This document shows, piece after piece, positions 12,107 through 23,410 of a stretch of DNA of 64,000 bases. The stretch comes from Chinchilla lanigera. Taxonomy: Eukaryota > Chordata > Mammalia > Rodentia > Chinchillidae. The stretch is from contig NW_004955417.1 in NCBI RefSeq assembly GCF_000276665.1, forward strand, positions 26,190,534 to 26,254,533. Direction: 5' to 3'. The translations under genes were made by a program, and so were the position numbers. Each line of letters opens with the position of its first letter. Positions within the stretch are counted from its first letter, which is position 1. Below the pieces are notes generated by a model. The model saw only the letters and a program-made list of their open reading frames with translations. It was not told the origin of the DNA and made no database searches.

Positions 12107-12680
12107 TGGTGCAACCACTGTGGAAATCAGTGTGGAGATTCCTCAGAAACCTAACACTAGAAATTCTACCCCATCCAGGTTATTTCCCCACTAGTAGCTT
12201 CATGAAAGAACTAAAGACATATTACAATGACCCACGCATGTACCCACATCTACAGCCACACAGTTCATAATAGCTACATCTTGGAAGGGGCCTATATGTC
12301 CATCAAGAGATGAATGGATAAAGAAAATATGGTATTTACACACAATGGAGTACTACTCTCCATAAAGAAGGATAAACTTGAGTCATTTGTAGGAAAATGG
12401 ATGTGTCTTGAGATCATAATGTTAAATGGAAGAAACCAGACACACAAGCTTAAATATTGCTGGCTTGTCTTGTGTGAGAAACTCAAAATCTAAAATAAAT
12501 TAAAGAGCGAAGTACGGGACAGAGAACAGGGAACAAGAGAACAGACCTTCGGCAGCTCCCAGCTGGGGGTGGGGGTGGGAAGAGGGTGAGGAAAGAATAA
12601 AGATGTGTACAAGTGCCGCTTCCCCATATTGAATAGAATCTTTATGTACTGCAAACACGCACTGATTGAAAAAAGACAGA
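12107..12680 (+). mobile_element. L1, 5'-truncated 3' end
   Basis: Begins inside the ORF2 C-terminal coding sequence ('ggtgcaaccactgtggaaat', 'cagtgtggagattcctc', 'atggagtactactctcc') and runs through a diverged 3' UTR to an A-rich end ('ctgattgaaaaaagacag'). Frames are broken, so it cannot make ORF2p. Homologous to the plus-oriented part of the L1 at 38.13-38.85 kb. Confidence 0.85.
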
Positions 12681-14735
12681 CACAGGAGAGCTTGTATCTT
12701 CTCCCCTGATCTCTGCTCTGTAAGGACAAAGAAGGTGGCTGTCTGCAACCCAGGAAGGGCATTTTCTCCAGACATAGCAGCTGCTAGAGCCTTGACCTTG
12801 GCGTTCCCGGTCTTTGGGATCATGGGAAATCAGACGAAAATCCATCTGTGTTACTCTCATAGCAAGTCGCAGACTATGACACTTTTTCCTCTTCATGTAA
12901 ATACATAGAAGGGTTTTGTAGGGGGGTTCCCAAGAAAACAGAGGGAGTTTCCAAATAAAATGATTTACACACCTGTTTTGTCTTTTTATTAAAGTAATTT
13001 CAGATTAGCTATTTGTATACCTATGATGTATATGATTTTCCTAACTAATTGTGAATTTTTCCATGGATAAAGAAATGCACTTACCCATGTATCAATATGT
13101 TTAAAAATGAACTGAGGATCTTGTAGCCGCCACTCTTTGTACTAACTGCTGCGTACACACAGATGAATGCCAGAGAACAGAAAGAATGGTGGGAACCACT
13201 TTGGTGCAGTATGAAATTTGCTGCGGGGAGAGATGCGTGTCCACAAGAAGTCAAGGAGTTTGGTGTCTGGTTTAAATGCTCAATTCAGAAATGTGCTAAG
13301 GGAAATTGCTCACAAGTCCACACCCTGTGATTATTAATTTGTCTAAAGACTCAGTTTATACATATTAGGTCACTTTAAAGACCATCTTAAATAAACAATT
13401 GGATAACCCAGTGAGTGACTAAGAGCTTTCTGCTTACTTTGGGATAAACCCTGTATGATTCTCAGAAATCTCTTAATTATTTAACAAAAGGTCCTGGCCT
13501 GATACAACTACAAAACCCAAGTCATAGAAAAAATTTGTTGTTTATGTCACAGTCATCAGGGACTCATTTTCCCCTTGCTCCTGGGAAAAGTGAGGAGAAA
13601 GGTTTGTTTTCAAGGGCATGATTAATAGGGGTGAATGGTGCTGCTGTAGGTGGCCCTCGCTCTGAAGCAAGCCATACTTCCTTGGTCGGTGCTCAGGATA
13701 TTATTCTAGATAGGCTCACAGTAATAATCAGCTCTGAAGGAGATCAATACAGGTTTGTGGAATGAATGAGTGAATCCTCTAAGGCGGCCCAGTCTCCAAA
13801 GCTGACCTCCGTCCCATTCCCAGCCACAGCCACCCACTCACCTTCCGGGTTGGAGGACACAAGGGCCGTGCTTGTACCCGTGGCTCGGCCAGCAGTGTGA
13901 TGCTCTGCTGAGGCAAGGCCGTGGAAGGTGAAAATTCTCCTGAAATGACGCAGCTCTGTGTTCCACAAGATCCGGTCTACCCATGAAGACACTCCTCCCA
14001 TCGGTGTAACTGGCCCTCAGGGAAGGCAGGAGGCTTCTCCTGAATGCCACGCACCTGTGGTTATTTTTGATCTAACATTTGATCCTTATTCTCCGTATGC
14101 ACCTATTTATCCACAGCTCACAGTGAGCCAAACGCTCCCGACCACACCCATCACCAATCCCGTTAGCAGTCATAGTCGATGAGTACCTTGCTGGTTACTT
14201 TTTAAAATAGGTTCTGAGAAACATACAGGGGCAGACAAGCACTCATGTGTCCTCGTCGCAGTCCTGCTGGCAGCAGTGATGGGACAGGGCTACAGCAGTG
14301 ACATGTAGGTTTAAGCCAGGGAGAAAGGGTTCCATTAAATAGAAGGGTTTTGACCCTCTTACCCACTTGCTGCTGGAAATACAAATGTGATGGCTGGAGC
14401 CACAGCAGATCTCCAGACACCAGTGGTACAAAAGTCCTGGGAGAGGACAGGAGAGTGAAGAAAAGAGCTAGCCAGAGCCTGGGCCCTGACTGCACTGCGC
14501 GTGTGTACAGAGGTATAGAGCAAGAAGAAACCATGACTCACAGGCAGAAAAATTGTGATCTCCCTTCTTGAGGGTTTAGTTTTCTTTCTATGAACATCAA
14601 ACTCATTTTTTAATAAACTAATGCCTGGTTCTGCTATGCTAAGAATATGTGGTGTCACTGCCTTGAATGAGAGACCTGTGAGAAGGATTGAATGCTGGAA
14701 ATATCATCAGATGCAACCTTAAAAGTTTGCCGGAG
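12681..14735. other. unique DNA, no gene seen
   Basis: Repeat-poor. AT-rich at 12.9-13.5 kb, then GC-richer at 13.75-14.15 kb. Open frames up to 110 codons carry no recognisable motif. The final 15 bases are the left target duplication of the ID SINE. Confidence 0.4.
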
Positions 14736-14830
14736 GGGCTGGGGATTTAGCTCAGCGGCAAAAGCGCCTGCCTGGCAAGCGCAAGGTCGTGAGTTCGGTT
14801 CCCGGTACCGGAGAAAAACCAAAAAAAAAA
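14736..14830 (+). mobile_element. ID SINE, intact, with TSD
   Basis: A tRNA-derived ID element with an A-box-like 'tagctcagcggcaaaagcg', a B-box-like 'gttcggttccc' and an A-rich tail. The target duplication 'aaagtttgccggag' lies at 14722-14735 and 14831-14844, so this is a complete LINE-driven insertion with sharp ends. Low divergence suggests a young copy with intact Pol III promoter boxes. It is not a tRNA gene: there is no acceptor-stem pairing and no tRNA 3' half. Confidence 0.95.
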
Positions 14831-14844
14831 AAAGTTTGCCGGAG

Positions 14845-15850
14845 CCAGTCCTCAGAGCTGGGTCTTTCTTGTTCTGTGTTCCTGTGATGAGTAATTCACC
14901 GCACTCAGACGCTGGCCGATGCAGGCCCTCGGCAATGTCTTAACAAAAATAAGCATCGCTGATTGACTGATGGCTTCAGTAGGAGCTCTCGATTTCTGCT
15001 GAAAGTCTCCCCTTTCAACTCAAGCTGGTACTGACACTGAATCCAAGGTTTCTATTAGCTATCTCTTCTCCCTCTAGAAGTGAGAACTGAGCTGGGAGAC
15101 AGCTGGAGCGAATCCTGTGTGGCACTGTCCTCGAGGGCCCGGATGAAAGGCACGTCCCAGAGTTCCTCGGCTGGGTCCCAGGGGACGCACGCCTGTGGCC
15201 TCAGAGGCGTGCGTGGCAGAGCCACTTAGAGCAGCTGCCAACTGCACACGCGGCAGGAACGAGCCTCCCTGCATGGCCTCGCTTGGCTCTGTGACCGCAG
15301 CCCTTTTAAGGAATCACAGCAGAGACAGCAAATTCCATGCTAATCCACTTTTTAAGAACAGAAAAGATGCTTGATATTTGCCAATAAGCTCTGGTGACTC
15401 AAAACTGGGTCACAGACATTGCTTTCTGCTCAGGCGGATGACCAAAAACACGCTCGGCATTGTGTCCAAACAGCGACCCCGCTAGTCCAGGCCCAGAGAA
15501 CTCCAAAGTTCAGGTCTGTGGTGGACTGAGAGCTGCGTTCACTGGAAACAGAGTCCGGATTTGCTCCCAAAATGTTTGTTTCAGATGCAGAACCCTTGGA
15601 CAGCCATACTTTTCCTTCAGATCCTCTGCTGTCTGCTTCCACGGACACCACGAAGAAGGCTTCAATCAGGCAGAAATAGTTGTAATGTTTTAATCACGAA
15701 AATACTATATGTTCACGGTTACAGTTTTGAAATCGCATTCAGAAGTAGAAAGCAAAAAATAGCATCTTCCTGGTCTCATGGTCCAGCTCCCTAGAGTTTA
15801 TTGCTTTTAACTTTTTCCTGAGAAATTGTCTAGAAAGATCCCATAAAAAA
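14845..15850. other. unique DNA, no gene seen
   Basis: GC-richer between about 15100 and 15280. The frames at 15074-15274 (-) and 15460-15693 (+) are unremarkable. Confidence 0.4.
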
Positions 15851-15854
15851 CAAA

Positions 15855-16010
15855 CACCGTGTGTTGAATCATGTCTACCAGAAGGATATGTTGAAGATCT
15901 ACCTCCTAGCACCTCAGGATGTAACTTTACTTGGAAACAAGATCTTTACAGGGATAATAAAGTTAAAATGAGCTCTTTAGGGTAAACGCTTATAAAAAGG
16001 GCAATTTGTT
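15855..16010 (+). mobile_element. MLT1-like LTR fragment
   Basis: 'aatcatgtctaccagaagg', 'atatgttgaagatctacctc', 'acctcaggatgtaacttta', 'ttggaaacaagatcttta' and 'cttataaaaaggg' match the 5' half of an ancient MaLR LTR ('...atatgttgaagtcctaac... tatttggaaatagggtcttt... cttataaaaaggg'). Truncated on the 3' side. Confidence 0.7.
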
Positions 16011-17867
16011 TCTTTATTTGCGTTCATTTTTATTTAGGTGTTAGCAAAGATGGTTTAGGAAATTAAATATGAGTTACAGATGGATGCCTCAAAATGAACA
16101 AGTATGTTTTCTTTTAAAAATCATACATATTTTCTAACAAGACCCATCTGAGTAGTGAAACTATTAATAGGTGTACTGGTAAAAGTCATTGCTAAGCTGG
16201 TAGGAAGAAAATTTCTCTTCAAATGGCCCATATCTGTGAAAAGGGATAATTTGGGTATAGAAATAGGCACACACAGGAGGAGAGCCCCATGCCGTCATGA
16301 AGGCAAGCCAGAGAACAAGCTCGACTAACCAAAGAACACCAAAGGCCAGAGAAGAACACAGAACAGCTTCTTCCTTCCACACTCAGAAGGAAGCAGCATT
16401 GATCTGGGATTTCCAAGCTCAGCAATAGTAAGACAATAAACTGTTTGCAGTACCCTGCTGACTATCCTGTTAGGGAATCTATAGCAAACAAATATACACA
16501 TAGATGTTGACGCTGATATATGCTGTAACACATTGCCAGTGTTTTCTCATCCGCATCAATTCCTCATGAATCACAGCTCACTCGTGTCTCTCCTTGCATT
16601 TGATTAGTTCTGGTAACCTTCTACCTGATGTGTCTTTCCCTGGACCATGGCAGTTGAGACTTTACCAGTGCCATTACCCTTGTAAACCCTTCCACACTTG
16701 TTAGAAGATATACCATTGTTTCTCAGGTTTTCATAAACAGCTGGATGCTTCGTTGCTGCTGAGCTCTGCACAAGGTGCATAGGAGTGCAGAGATGAGGAG
16801 ACGCAGGTGGGCTGTGCAGCAGTCAGCTTCAAGCCGAGGCTCTCTGGACCAGAGCATGTCTGGGATGGAACACTATACTTATGATCTGGTACCTGGGGCC
16901 TGCTCTTCTTCAAGTAACAAACTACCTCAGAAAGAGCAGGAAGATGTAAACATCAGCCCATCGGAGTTTGATGAAATATTCCATTAAGACCCCGAGGTTC
17001 TGTTTTGTGCAACTCTACACAACAAGCAGACTGTTCCATTTTAATCAGGTTTCCCACAGAGACTTTCCTGGAGAGGCTGCCTGATGGTGCAGTGTGATAG
17101 ATCTTTTCACAGCTGTGACCTCCATGCAAAGTTCACTGCCTGGTTCATAATATGCACTCATTAAATATTTGTTGAATTGACTAAATATTTTACATCGTCA
17201 ACAAATATGGTAGCACGCCTACTGTTAGTCAAAAATTGGGCTAAGCATTTTTGTGTCCTAAAAGTTAATATTTCTCAAAATAAATTAGTGCTTTGATACT
17301 TTTATTTATCACTGATTTATGAGTCAGGGAAATGTGGGTTAAGACCCTCTGATCTCAACACTCCACATAAAACCTAGTTCTTAAATGTGCAACCCAAGAC
17401 TTGGACACTTATATTAATGTTTAGACACTTGGAATAGCTGAACAGTCTTTTTTACACCTTTTCATTTATTCTTCACTCAGTTTTTTCTTCAAGTCTTTTC
17501 TCATTTGATTTGCCTTTCCTTCCTTTTATCAGGTAAAGACCACCTATGCCTAGATTTTGTCTCAAGATATGCTTGGTACCAATTAAGGGTTTGAAGATCG
17601 GGTAGTCCTTGTTTTGCAAAAGCTAATACACAATATCTTCCTTTAAAGATTGCTGGAAGCTACATCCTGCTGGGTGTATTGAGATAATAGATAACCCAAA
17701 GGACTCTTTCTCCCTACTAAGCCTCTTCCCAGGTGGAGACCAGTTAATGCAGGAGCCAGGATTCTGGTATCCTTTGTGTATTCTTGCCTTCATGTAAGTC
17801 AGCTTCCAGGCCTTGGCATCTAAGACTCAAAACGTAGGAGAGATTTTGAAATTCATCCAGTAGTAGA
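16011..17867. other. unique DNA, mostly AT-rich
   Basis: No gene seen. At 17120-17185, 'gcactcattaaatatttgtt' with 'gaattgac' resembles the common tail of ancient mammalian repeats (MIR/L2 type), too short to classify. The last five bases ('gaagt') are the left target duplication of the provirus that follows. Confidence 0.4.
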
Positions 17868-17872
17868 GAAGT

Positions 17873-18133
17873 TGTCTCACAAGTTACTTTTCTCATTGCT
17901 AGGCAAAATACCCAATGCCCAAATTGAAGGAAGGAAAGGTTCATTTAGCTCACAGTTTGTAGAAGTTTCAGCCCATTGGCTGGCTCCAAGGCAGGGCGGC
18001 ATGGTTCCAAGGCACAGTTCATGGCAGCAGAACACAGCAAAAGCAACAAGAGAAACAAGCAAGCCTCTATTTGTCACTTATATTGCATGCAGGCTACCTG
18101 CCTTTGGGGGGACTCTAGACGCAAACTGTAACA
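17873..18133 (-). mobile_element. MaLR provirus: 3' LTR (antisense)
   Basis: Antisense LTR running from 'tgtctcacaagttactttt' to 'gcaaactgtaaca'. It carries the MaLR landmarks 'aggttcatttagctcacag' and 'gtttcagcccattggctgg'. At 261 bp it is shorter than the 343-400-bp relatives, so it is internally deleted. In element orientation this is the 3' LTR of the provirus that continues to the right. Left flanking target duplication: 'gaagt' (17868-17872). Confidence 0.9.
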
Positions 18134-19489
18134 TTCCACCCCTTACCCCCTAAAGACTCATATACATTCCTTTAACAGCTCATTTGTACATTCATTTACA
18201 AACAAGGCATTTAGTTCATTTTTAAGAGTTGTCAAAGTCCTAACAGTTTCAGCATTGCTGAAAAGTCCAAATTCAAAGTCTCCTCTGAGATTTAAGGCAA
18301 ACTCTCACCTTTGAGCCCCAGTACAAATGAAAAGAAAGTTCAACACTGCCAGCACTCAGTGGCACAAGATAGACATTCATTTCCATTCCAAAAATTACAA
18401 ACAGGGGGATACAAAGGAATGAGACCAAAGCAAGTTCAAAATCCAGCAAGGCTAACATTAAGTCCATAGTTCCAAGTGTAGCATCTGAGGCCATCTGTGG
18501 CAAGATGTAAACCCCAAAGGGCTTCCATGACTCCAGCCCCATGGCACTTCTGGTAGTTGTAGCTCCCATGGCTTCTCTCTTGGGCCTGCTCTGCTCCTTT
18601 CTTGCAGTTTTCCTTGGACAATCCACATTCCTGGCTTCTCCAAACTTCTGGGGTCTCCACTGCACCTTTGGCTTCACACACTACCCTCTCAGAGGCACAC
18701 TGCCTGGCCTCCCAGGTCTTATTTTGAAATCTAGGTGGAAGCCTTCCTGACTCCACAACACTTCCCTTCTGCATGCACCTAAAACTGTGCTATGTGGATG
18801 ATGCCAAAGTCTGCTACCAGCAAGAGCAGTGGCCAGGCTTTCTTCTCTCTTGGCTATAGGGGTCAAGTACCTGGATCGCTGGGCACTCTGAATCTAATTC
18901 TGAGGACCAAATTCTCTATGCTGCCACCATTCTGGAACCTGCACAGTTATCACCATTCTGGATCACAGTGTTCTGCAAAGTTTGCTTGATTCTCAAAGCA
19001 AAGTCTTTCACTTTTACAATTCTGAAGCTGCAAAGGGTGGAGTCCTGCTGCTTCCTGTGATGCCCTCAGGCCATCTTTTCTATTCTCCTGTTCCGTCTCA
19101 ATAATCAAGATCTCCTCTGCTCTATGTTTGCAGTCCACAGCTTTGCTGGATCTTCTTTTCTGGCCAAACTCACAACATTCCAAATCATTCTGCTGGGCTC
19201 TTTGCTCTTGATTCTCAACATAGATCTGACTAAAAGCCCCAATCAGTAGCCATGCCACTGCCTCAACATTAGACTGCCTTGAGATTTCTCCTGCCAGATT
19301 AATTAGTCCATCACCCTTCATCTCAGTCTCAGGAAAAGTCTCTGGACATGAGCAAACTGCAGACCAACTTTCTGCCAAGCCATAACACACACCATCTGGA
19401 GTCCAAAAGCCAGTGTAGTCCTTCCACCCAGCAAAAGATGGGCTGACTTCAAATGCTGTGCACACGTGATGATAGGGCTTGCTTCAAAA
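18134..19489 (-). mobile_element. MaLR provirus: internal region (antisense)
   Basis: Antisense to the internal region of the provirus at 32.2-33.7 kb and clearly homologous: 'gacttttcagcaatgctg', 'ttgccttaaatctcagagg' and 'tgctcatgtccagagac' each have counterparts there. MaLR interiors are nonautonomous and encode no functional retroviral enzymes. Minus-strand frames of 134 codons (18273-18677) and 171 codons (18950-19465) fall here; part of the second aligns in frame with the other copy (see findings). Confidence 0.88.
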
Positions 19490-19572
19490 GAGACTCCCAA
19501 ACTGCTTCCCCTTCATGACTGAAAATATAGTAATAAATTTAACTTCCTGCTCTGAATTCCATATTAAACTTC
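19490..19572 (-). other. inverted flanking DNA between provirus pieces (inferred)
   Basis: About 80 bp, AT-rich, not homologous to the MaLR interior. It ends in 'acttc' (19568-19572), the reverse complement of the left target duplication 'gaagt'. I infer that this is original right-flank DNA brought in by an inversion. Confidence 0.55.
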
Positions 19573-19915
19573 TGTTATGGTTTGTGCCTGGATTTCCCCC
19601 CAAAGCCTCATGGAACCTTAGGCTTTTTCAGAGGTGGCTGAATCTAGAGTTTGTGGTTGATTCAAGGTCCAATGCTGGGACTAGGGTTATGAGAGCCACA
19701 CCTGTCCTATGGTGGGTAGCTGCATGCAATATAAGGGGCAGACGAAGGCTTTGCCACTTGCTCTTTCTCACTGTTCTTCCTGTCTTTCACCACCATGAAC
19801 TGTTCTCCTCTGCCAAGCCACACTGCCTCTACAAACTGTGAGCTAAATAAACCTTTCCTCCCTTAACTTTGGGCACTGGGTATTTTATCCAGCAATAAGA
19901 AAAGTAACTAACACA
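19573..19915 (+). mobile_element. MaLR LTR in sense orientation (inverted 5' LTR)
   Basis: Complete LTR from 'tgttatggtttgtgcctgg' to 'aaaagtaactaacaca', with the 'aaataaacctttcctccc' block near its 3' end that carries the poly(A)-signal-like 'aataaa'. Orientation is opposite to the internal region on its left. It is followed by sense-strand 5' internal sequence. Confidence 0.92.
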
Positions 19916-20330
19916 GAATTTGCTACCGGAAGTGGGGTCATTGTTGTGCTATTACTCAGTCTGGAACTGGCTATAGGAGGGGGAAGAGTTAGGAAAGGTT
20001 TAGAGATGTCACCTGAAAAAGTAGAATTGGAACACCTTAGGCTGTACTGTACGGCACATTTTGGTCAGAGCTCAGAAGACCAGAAAGCTGGTAAAGAGTA
20101 GCCATCCTAGACTTGGAGAGTAAGAGGTAAAGACACAGCCCTGGGGAGAAGAGTAGCCAAGGTGAGATGTCCACTAAGAAAATGTTCCAATGAACTACAG
20201 GGTGGAAGACAAGAAATGGAATGCAAGAAGCACTCTGTGAAATCACATATGCTGTTAAAGCCAACCAGAAAGTCTATTTAGACAGTGAAAAGAGTCAAGA
20301 GTGCTCATGAGGACCTGTGAATACCGAGGA
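19916..20330 (+). mobile_element. MaLR 5' internal segment, sense
   Basis: Starts 'gaatttgctaccggaagtgg', the usual junction after a MaLR 5' LTR (PBS-like region, then '...agaagtgggg...'). It contains 'ttttggtcagagctcagaag' and 'ggtaaagagtag', homologous to 32310-32355. This is precisely the part missing from the antisense internal region on the left. The right boundary is uncertain (20120-20400). Confidence 0.75.
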
Positions 20331-21005
20331 TCCTCTGCATGATTTGATAGGGAGGGAGGAGGGATGACGTCAGGGACATGAGGCTGACGGGAAGCTATCT
20401 GTGTCACAAAGCCTTGTGCAGTTCAGCCAGGCTAAATACATGACTGAGGAGGTCCCATGGCTGGAAAGTGGAAGCATCATGTGGAAATGTCCCTTTCAGA
20501 GGAGCATTATCCCCTTCCATGGGTTTCCACAAAGCAGGATATCAGTTGGTTTCATTCTTGCTGTCCCTGGACACTCCCTCTCGGGGAGAAAGGATGACAT
20601 CTTATTGGTGATTGCAGCCAAGATACAAGGCATTGCAGCTCTCTCACCCTTGGAATCACCCTGCCCAAGCCAAGTGTGGTTTCTGAGCTCCCTGGTCCCT
20701 GGTGTAATCTCAGCAGCAAATGCTCTGTCACAGGGAGGAGGTCTGAGGGGAGCTGAGCTGCCTGTGGCTGGCTGTGGCTGGTTCCAGGGCTTTGTGTGAG
20801 GAAGCCAGGGTTTCCACTGTAGCTTCATCAGCATCACATCTGACACCTCACCTCTCACTTGTCTGACTCTTCACCAACTCTTTCAGTGATTCTCACTCTG
20901 GAGGAGGAGAAGGGTGGGACTAGCTCTGAGCCTCTTCATACTGAATAATCATCAAAAGTCTCTTTCTTATAACAGAACAAGGAGCATGTTTGAAAGCTCA
21001 GAGAA
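20331..21005. other. unique DNA, no gene seen
   Basis: No repeat or exon supported. A 132-codon plus frame (20401-20799) overlaps a 120-codon minus frame; neither shows a known domain. Confidence 0.4.
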
Positions 21006-21006
21006 G

Positions 21007-21050
21007 GGGCCGGGGATATAGCTCAGTGACACAAGTGCCTGCCTGAAAGC
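21007..21050 (+). mobile_element. ID SINE, truncated
   Basis: 'ggggccggggatatagctca' plus 'gtgacacaagtgcctgcctg' is the left half of an ID element including the A box. The B-box half and tail are missing. Confidence 0.8.
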
Positions 21051-21985
21051 ACAGAGAGGGAAATGAGAAGCAACTTATTTGAAGACTGCAAAATATAATG
21101 TGGGGAGCCCTGTTTCTCAGCTTATGGCAGGGTCTGATGCCCCTCCTGGTTTCCATGGTGCCAGGGACTCTCAGACCGACTTCCCCTACTTCCTCTTCCT
21201 CAGGGCAGGGCACGGTTGCCACAGGAAACAACCTGGAATGCCTGGGTCACACTGTTTTAACCCATCTCTCCCTGGTTTACAGTGCAGCATAGAGCGAAGT
21301 GCAAGGTGCTTGCCCAGGGATTTTACAGTAGCATGTTGCATTCCATAGAGAAATAAACCCTGCACATAGGAAATGGGAATGACCTTGAGTATGTGACCAG
21401 GAGGAACTTCTCCACCAGCACCACCTCCGGCAGGACCTTGCTGGACTGGAGCGAGCTTAGAGAAAGGCCTGACTGTGAGTGTCCCCGAGAGGAGCCGGGT
21501 CACAGAGACTCTGCACTGTCCAGAAGTGAGCTGCGAGGGGAGATGCTCACACAATGGCACGTTCTGCTCGCCTGCGTGGCTCCTCCCTGCCTCCTGGCAT
21601 GTGGTGGCTGCCCAAGCAGCTGCACAAAGACAGCCTCTGGTAGTTGGGGGCCAGGTGGCAGCGCGATGGGATGCCTGGGCCCTGAACTCACCAGGCAGCC
21701 GCGTGGCTGTCAGCTGGTGACAGGGACAGCTGCAGCAACCTGGGGAAATGCCATTGGCTGGACAGGTCAGACCCTTTTTCTGGAAAACAGGACTGAGTGT
21801 TTGGACTGGGAGTGGGAACCAAGAGAGGTGACAGAATTTCTTAGGATAAACGCAGGGTGGGGTTGACGGAATCTAAATGTGAAAACAGCTGGGTTTGCTA
21901 CCGTCTACCCTAAGAGGGTAAAGAGGGGGTGACGCCCATCATGGGTTTCCTTCCCAGAGTGCCTGGGGGGCCCACGCATCAGCCG
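21051..21985. other. GC-rich unique DNA, no gene seen
   Basis: Overlapping open frames on both strands (longest 157 codons, 21393-21866) reflect GC composition. They have no start context, domain or splice structure I can defend. Confidence 0.4.
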
Positions 21986-21989
21986 AGTT

Positions 21990-22080
21990 CTGTGGGTGAA
22001 GAAATTGAAGCCAAAGCAGATTAAGTGCTTTTCCCATGGTCCCACAGCTGGCAGGCAGGCGGATAGCAGTTTGGGCTCTA
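21990..22080 (-). mobile_element. MIR fragment
   Basis: 'gtgaagaaattgaagccaaa', 'ttcccatggtcccacagct', 'ggcaggcaggcggatagc' is the antisense MIR pattern ('gaggaaactgaggc... aaggtcacacagct'). Confidence 0.65.
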
Positions 22081-22099
22081 AGGCTTCTTTGGTTCTTTG

Positions 22100-22292
22100 T
22101 TTTTTTGTTTTTGGTACTGGTACTGAAGACAAAGCCTTCATACTGAGCAGCGTCCCCAGCTCCTCTCCCCCCTTTTTTGGAGAGAGGGTCTTGCTAAGTC
22201 ACTAAGTTGCTCAGGCTGGGCTCAAACTTGCAGTCTTCCTGCCTCAGCCTCCCTGACTGCTGGGATTACAGGTGTGCACCACCATGCCCACA
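22100..22292 (-). mobile_element. B1-dID composite SINE (antisense)
   Basis: Well-preserved composite: an antisense ID-like part ('ggtactggtactgaagac', 'gagcagcgtccccagctcc'), a C/T-rich linker, then antisense B1 ('gagagggtcttgctaagtc', 'ttgctcaggctgggctcaaa', 'tgctgggattacaggtgtg'). The B1 half lacks the internal duplication, unlike the young B1 copies here. Confidence 0.85.
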
Positions 22293-23008
22293 CTGTAAGT
22301 GCTATTTTATTGCAAGCTATAGCACCTCTTCTCAAGACCAGAACATGAGTGGATTTGATTTCAGCGTCCTGATTTTTACCACATGAGGTGTATTCACCCT
22401 TCCAAGCCATCTGATAACCAAAAGACACATGCATTTGGCAAGAAGAGCCTACTGGCATTGCATTTTATAATAGGGCAGAGAAAGATGACCTCATGGGATT
22501 GGCTGGGCATCTAAGAGCCTCTAGGTCAAAGTTCAGCCTGGGTTAGGCCAGCAGGGCTGAGTGAAGGACCACCTGCATCCTAGGCAGCAGGGTTGCTAGG
22601 TAACCCATCTTCCAGCAGCTGTAGCAGTGAAGAAATCATACCAGCCCTGCTCTTGACTCAGCAATCAGGAAAGTCCCACAGTCCATGCCTCTTGTCCCTG
22701 TGGATGCCTCTGGAGAAAAGTAGCTGCATGCCACTCCCCTCTTAGTGCCTGCCGAGCCCAGCACACACAGGCCAGGAGCAGGAGGGAAGCAAATGCACAC
22801 AGCAGGTGCCCTGCAGGGCAGGTGGGGACCGAGGTGAGCCACCAGATCCAGACTTTCAGTGGAAGCAAGAAACCTAGATGTTTTCTACACACAAATCTCC
22901 CTATTTAAACTTTTAATTAAACATGGAGATGAAAATACTGTGGCTCAGTAATGCGCGCTATTGTAAACGCGCCCGAGGCTGGTCCTTGTCCACTGGCATG
23001 GTCGAGGG
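22293..23008. other. unique DNA, no gene seen
   Basis: No repeat recognised. Frames of 60-78 codons only. Confidence 0.4.
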
Positions 23009-23410
23009 TGTCTTAGTTACCTTTCTTTTATTGCAGAGACAAAATTCCCAACAACCAAAGTTAAAAGAGAAAGGGTTTATTTAGTGTGTAGAGGTTTTGG
23101 TCAATAGTTGGCTGGCTCCAAGGCAGGGTGGCTTCTCAGACACGCATTGCAGAGGAGAAACAGTTCATGGCGGCAGACCGCAGCAAAGCAAGCAGAGACA
23201 AGGCAAGCCTCTTCCTGTTCCTTGCTTTGCGTCCAGTCTACTGGGATGAGGGCAGTGCCAATCTGATCAGTGGCTTGAGCAACCGTCACCCACCCTTAAT
23301 CCAGCGTCCTTAGTCCCAGCACTGCACTACGGATCAATAACACACTCTAGATCCAGCTACCTCCAAAAGCGCTGTGACCACTTGAGGCTTTGGGGGACAC
23401 TCGGACACCA
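23009..23410 (-). mobile_element. MaLR LTR (antisense, one end decayed)
   Basis: Starts 'tgtcttagttacctttc', then 'gggtttatttagtgtgtag', 'ggctggctccaaggcagg', 'cagttcatggcggcag', all shared with the other MaLR LTRs. The inner end, expected to read '...ccataaca', is not recognisable, so the right boundary and target duplication are uncertain. The 23390-23700 stretch beyond it has no recognisable MaLR interior, so it is most likely a solo LTR. Confidence 0.85.

Noticed and set aside
14736..14830. tRNA gene call from A- and B-box-like motifs
   Set aside because: Flanking target duplication and poly(A) tail show an ID SINE; tRNA cloverleaf stems are absent.
18273..19465. Minus-strand frames of 134 and 171 codons as genes
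   Set aside because: They lie inside the MaLR interior, a nonautonomous retroelement, and are truncated. Only the shared-frame observation is kept as a finding.
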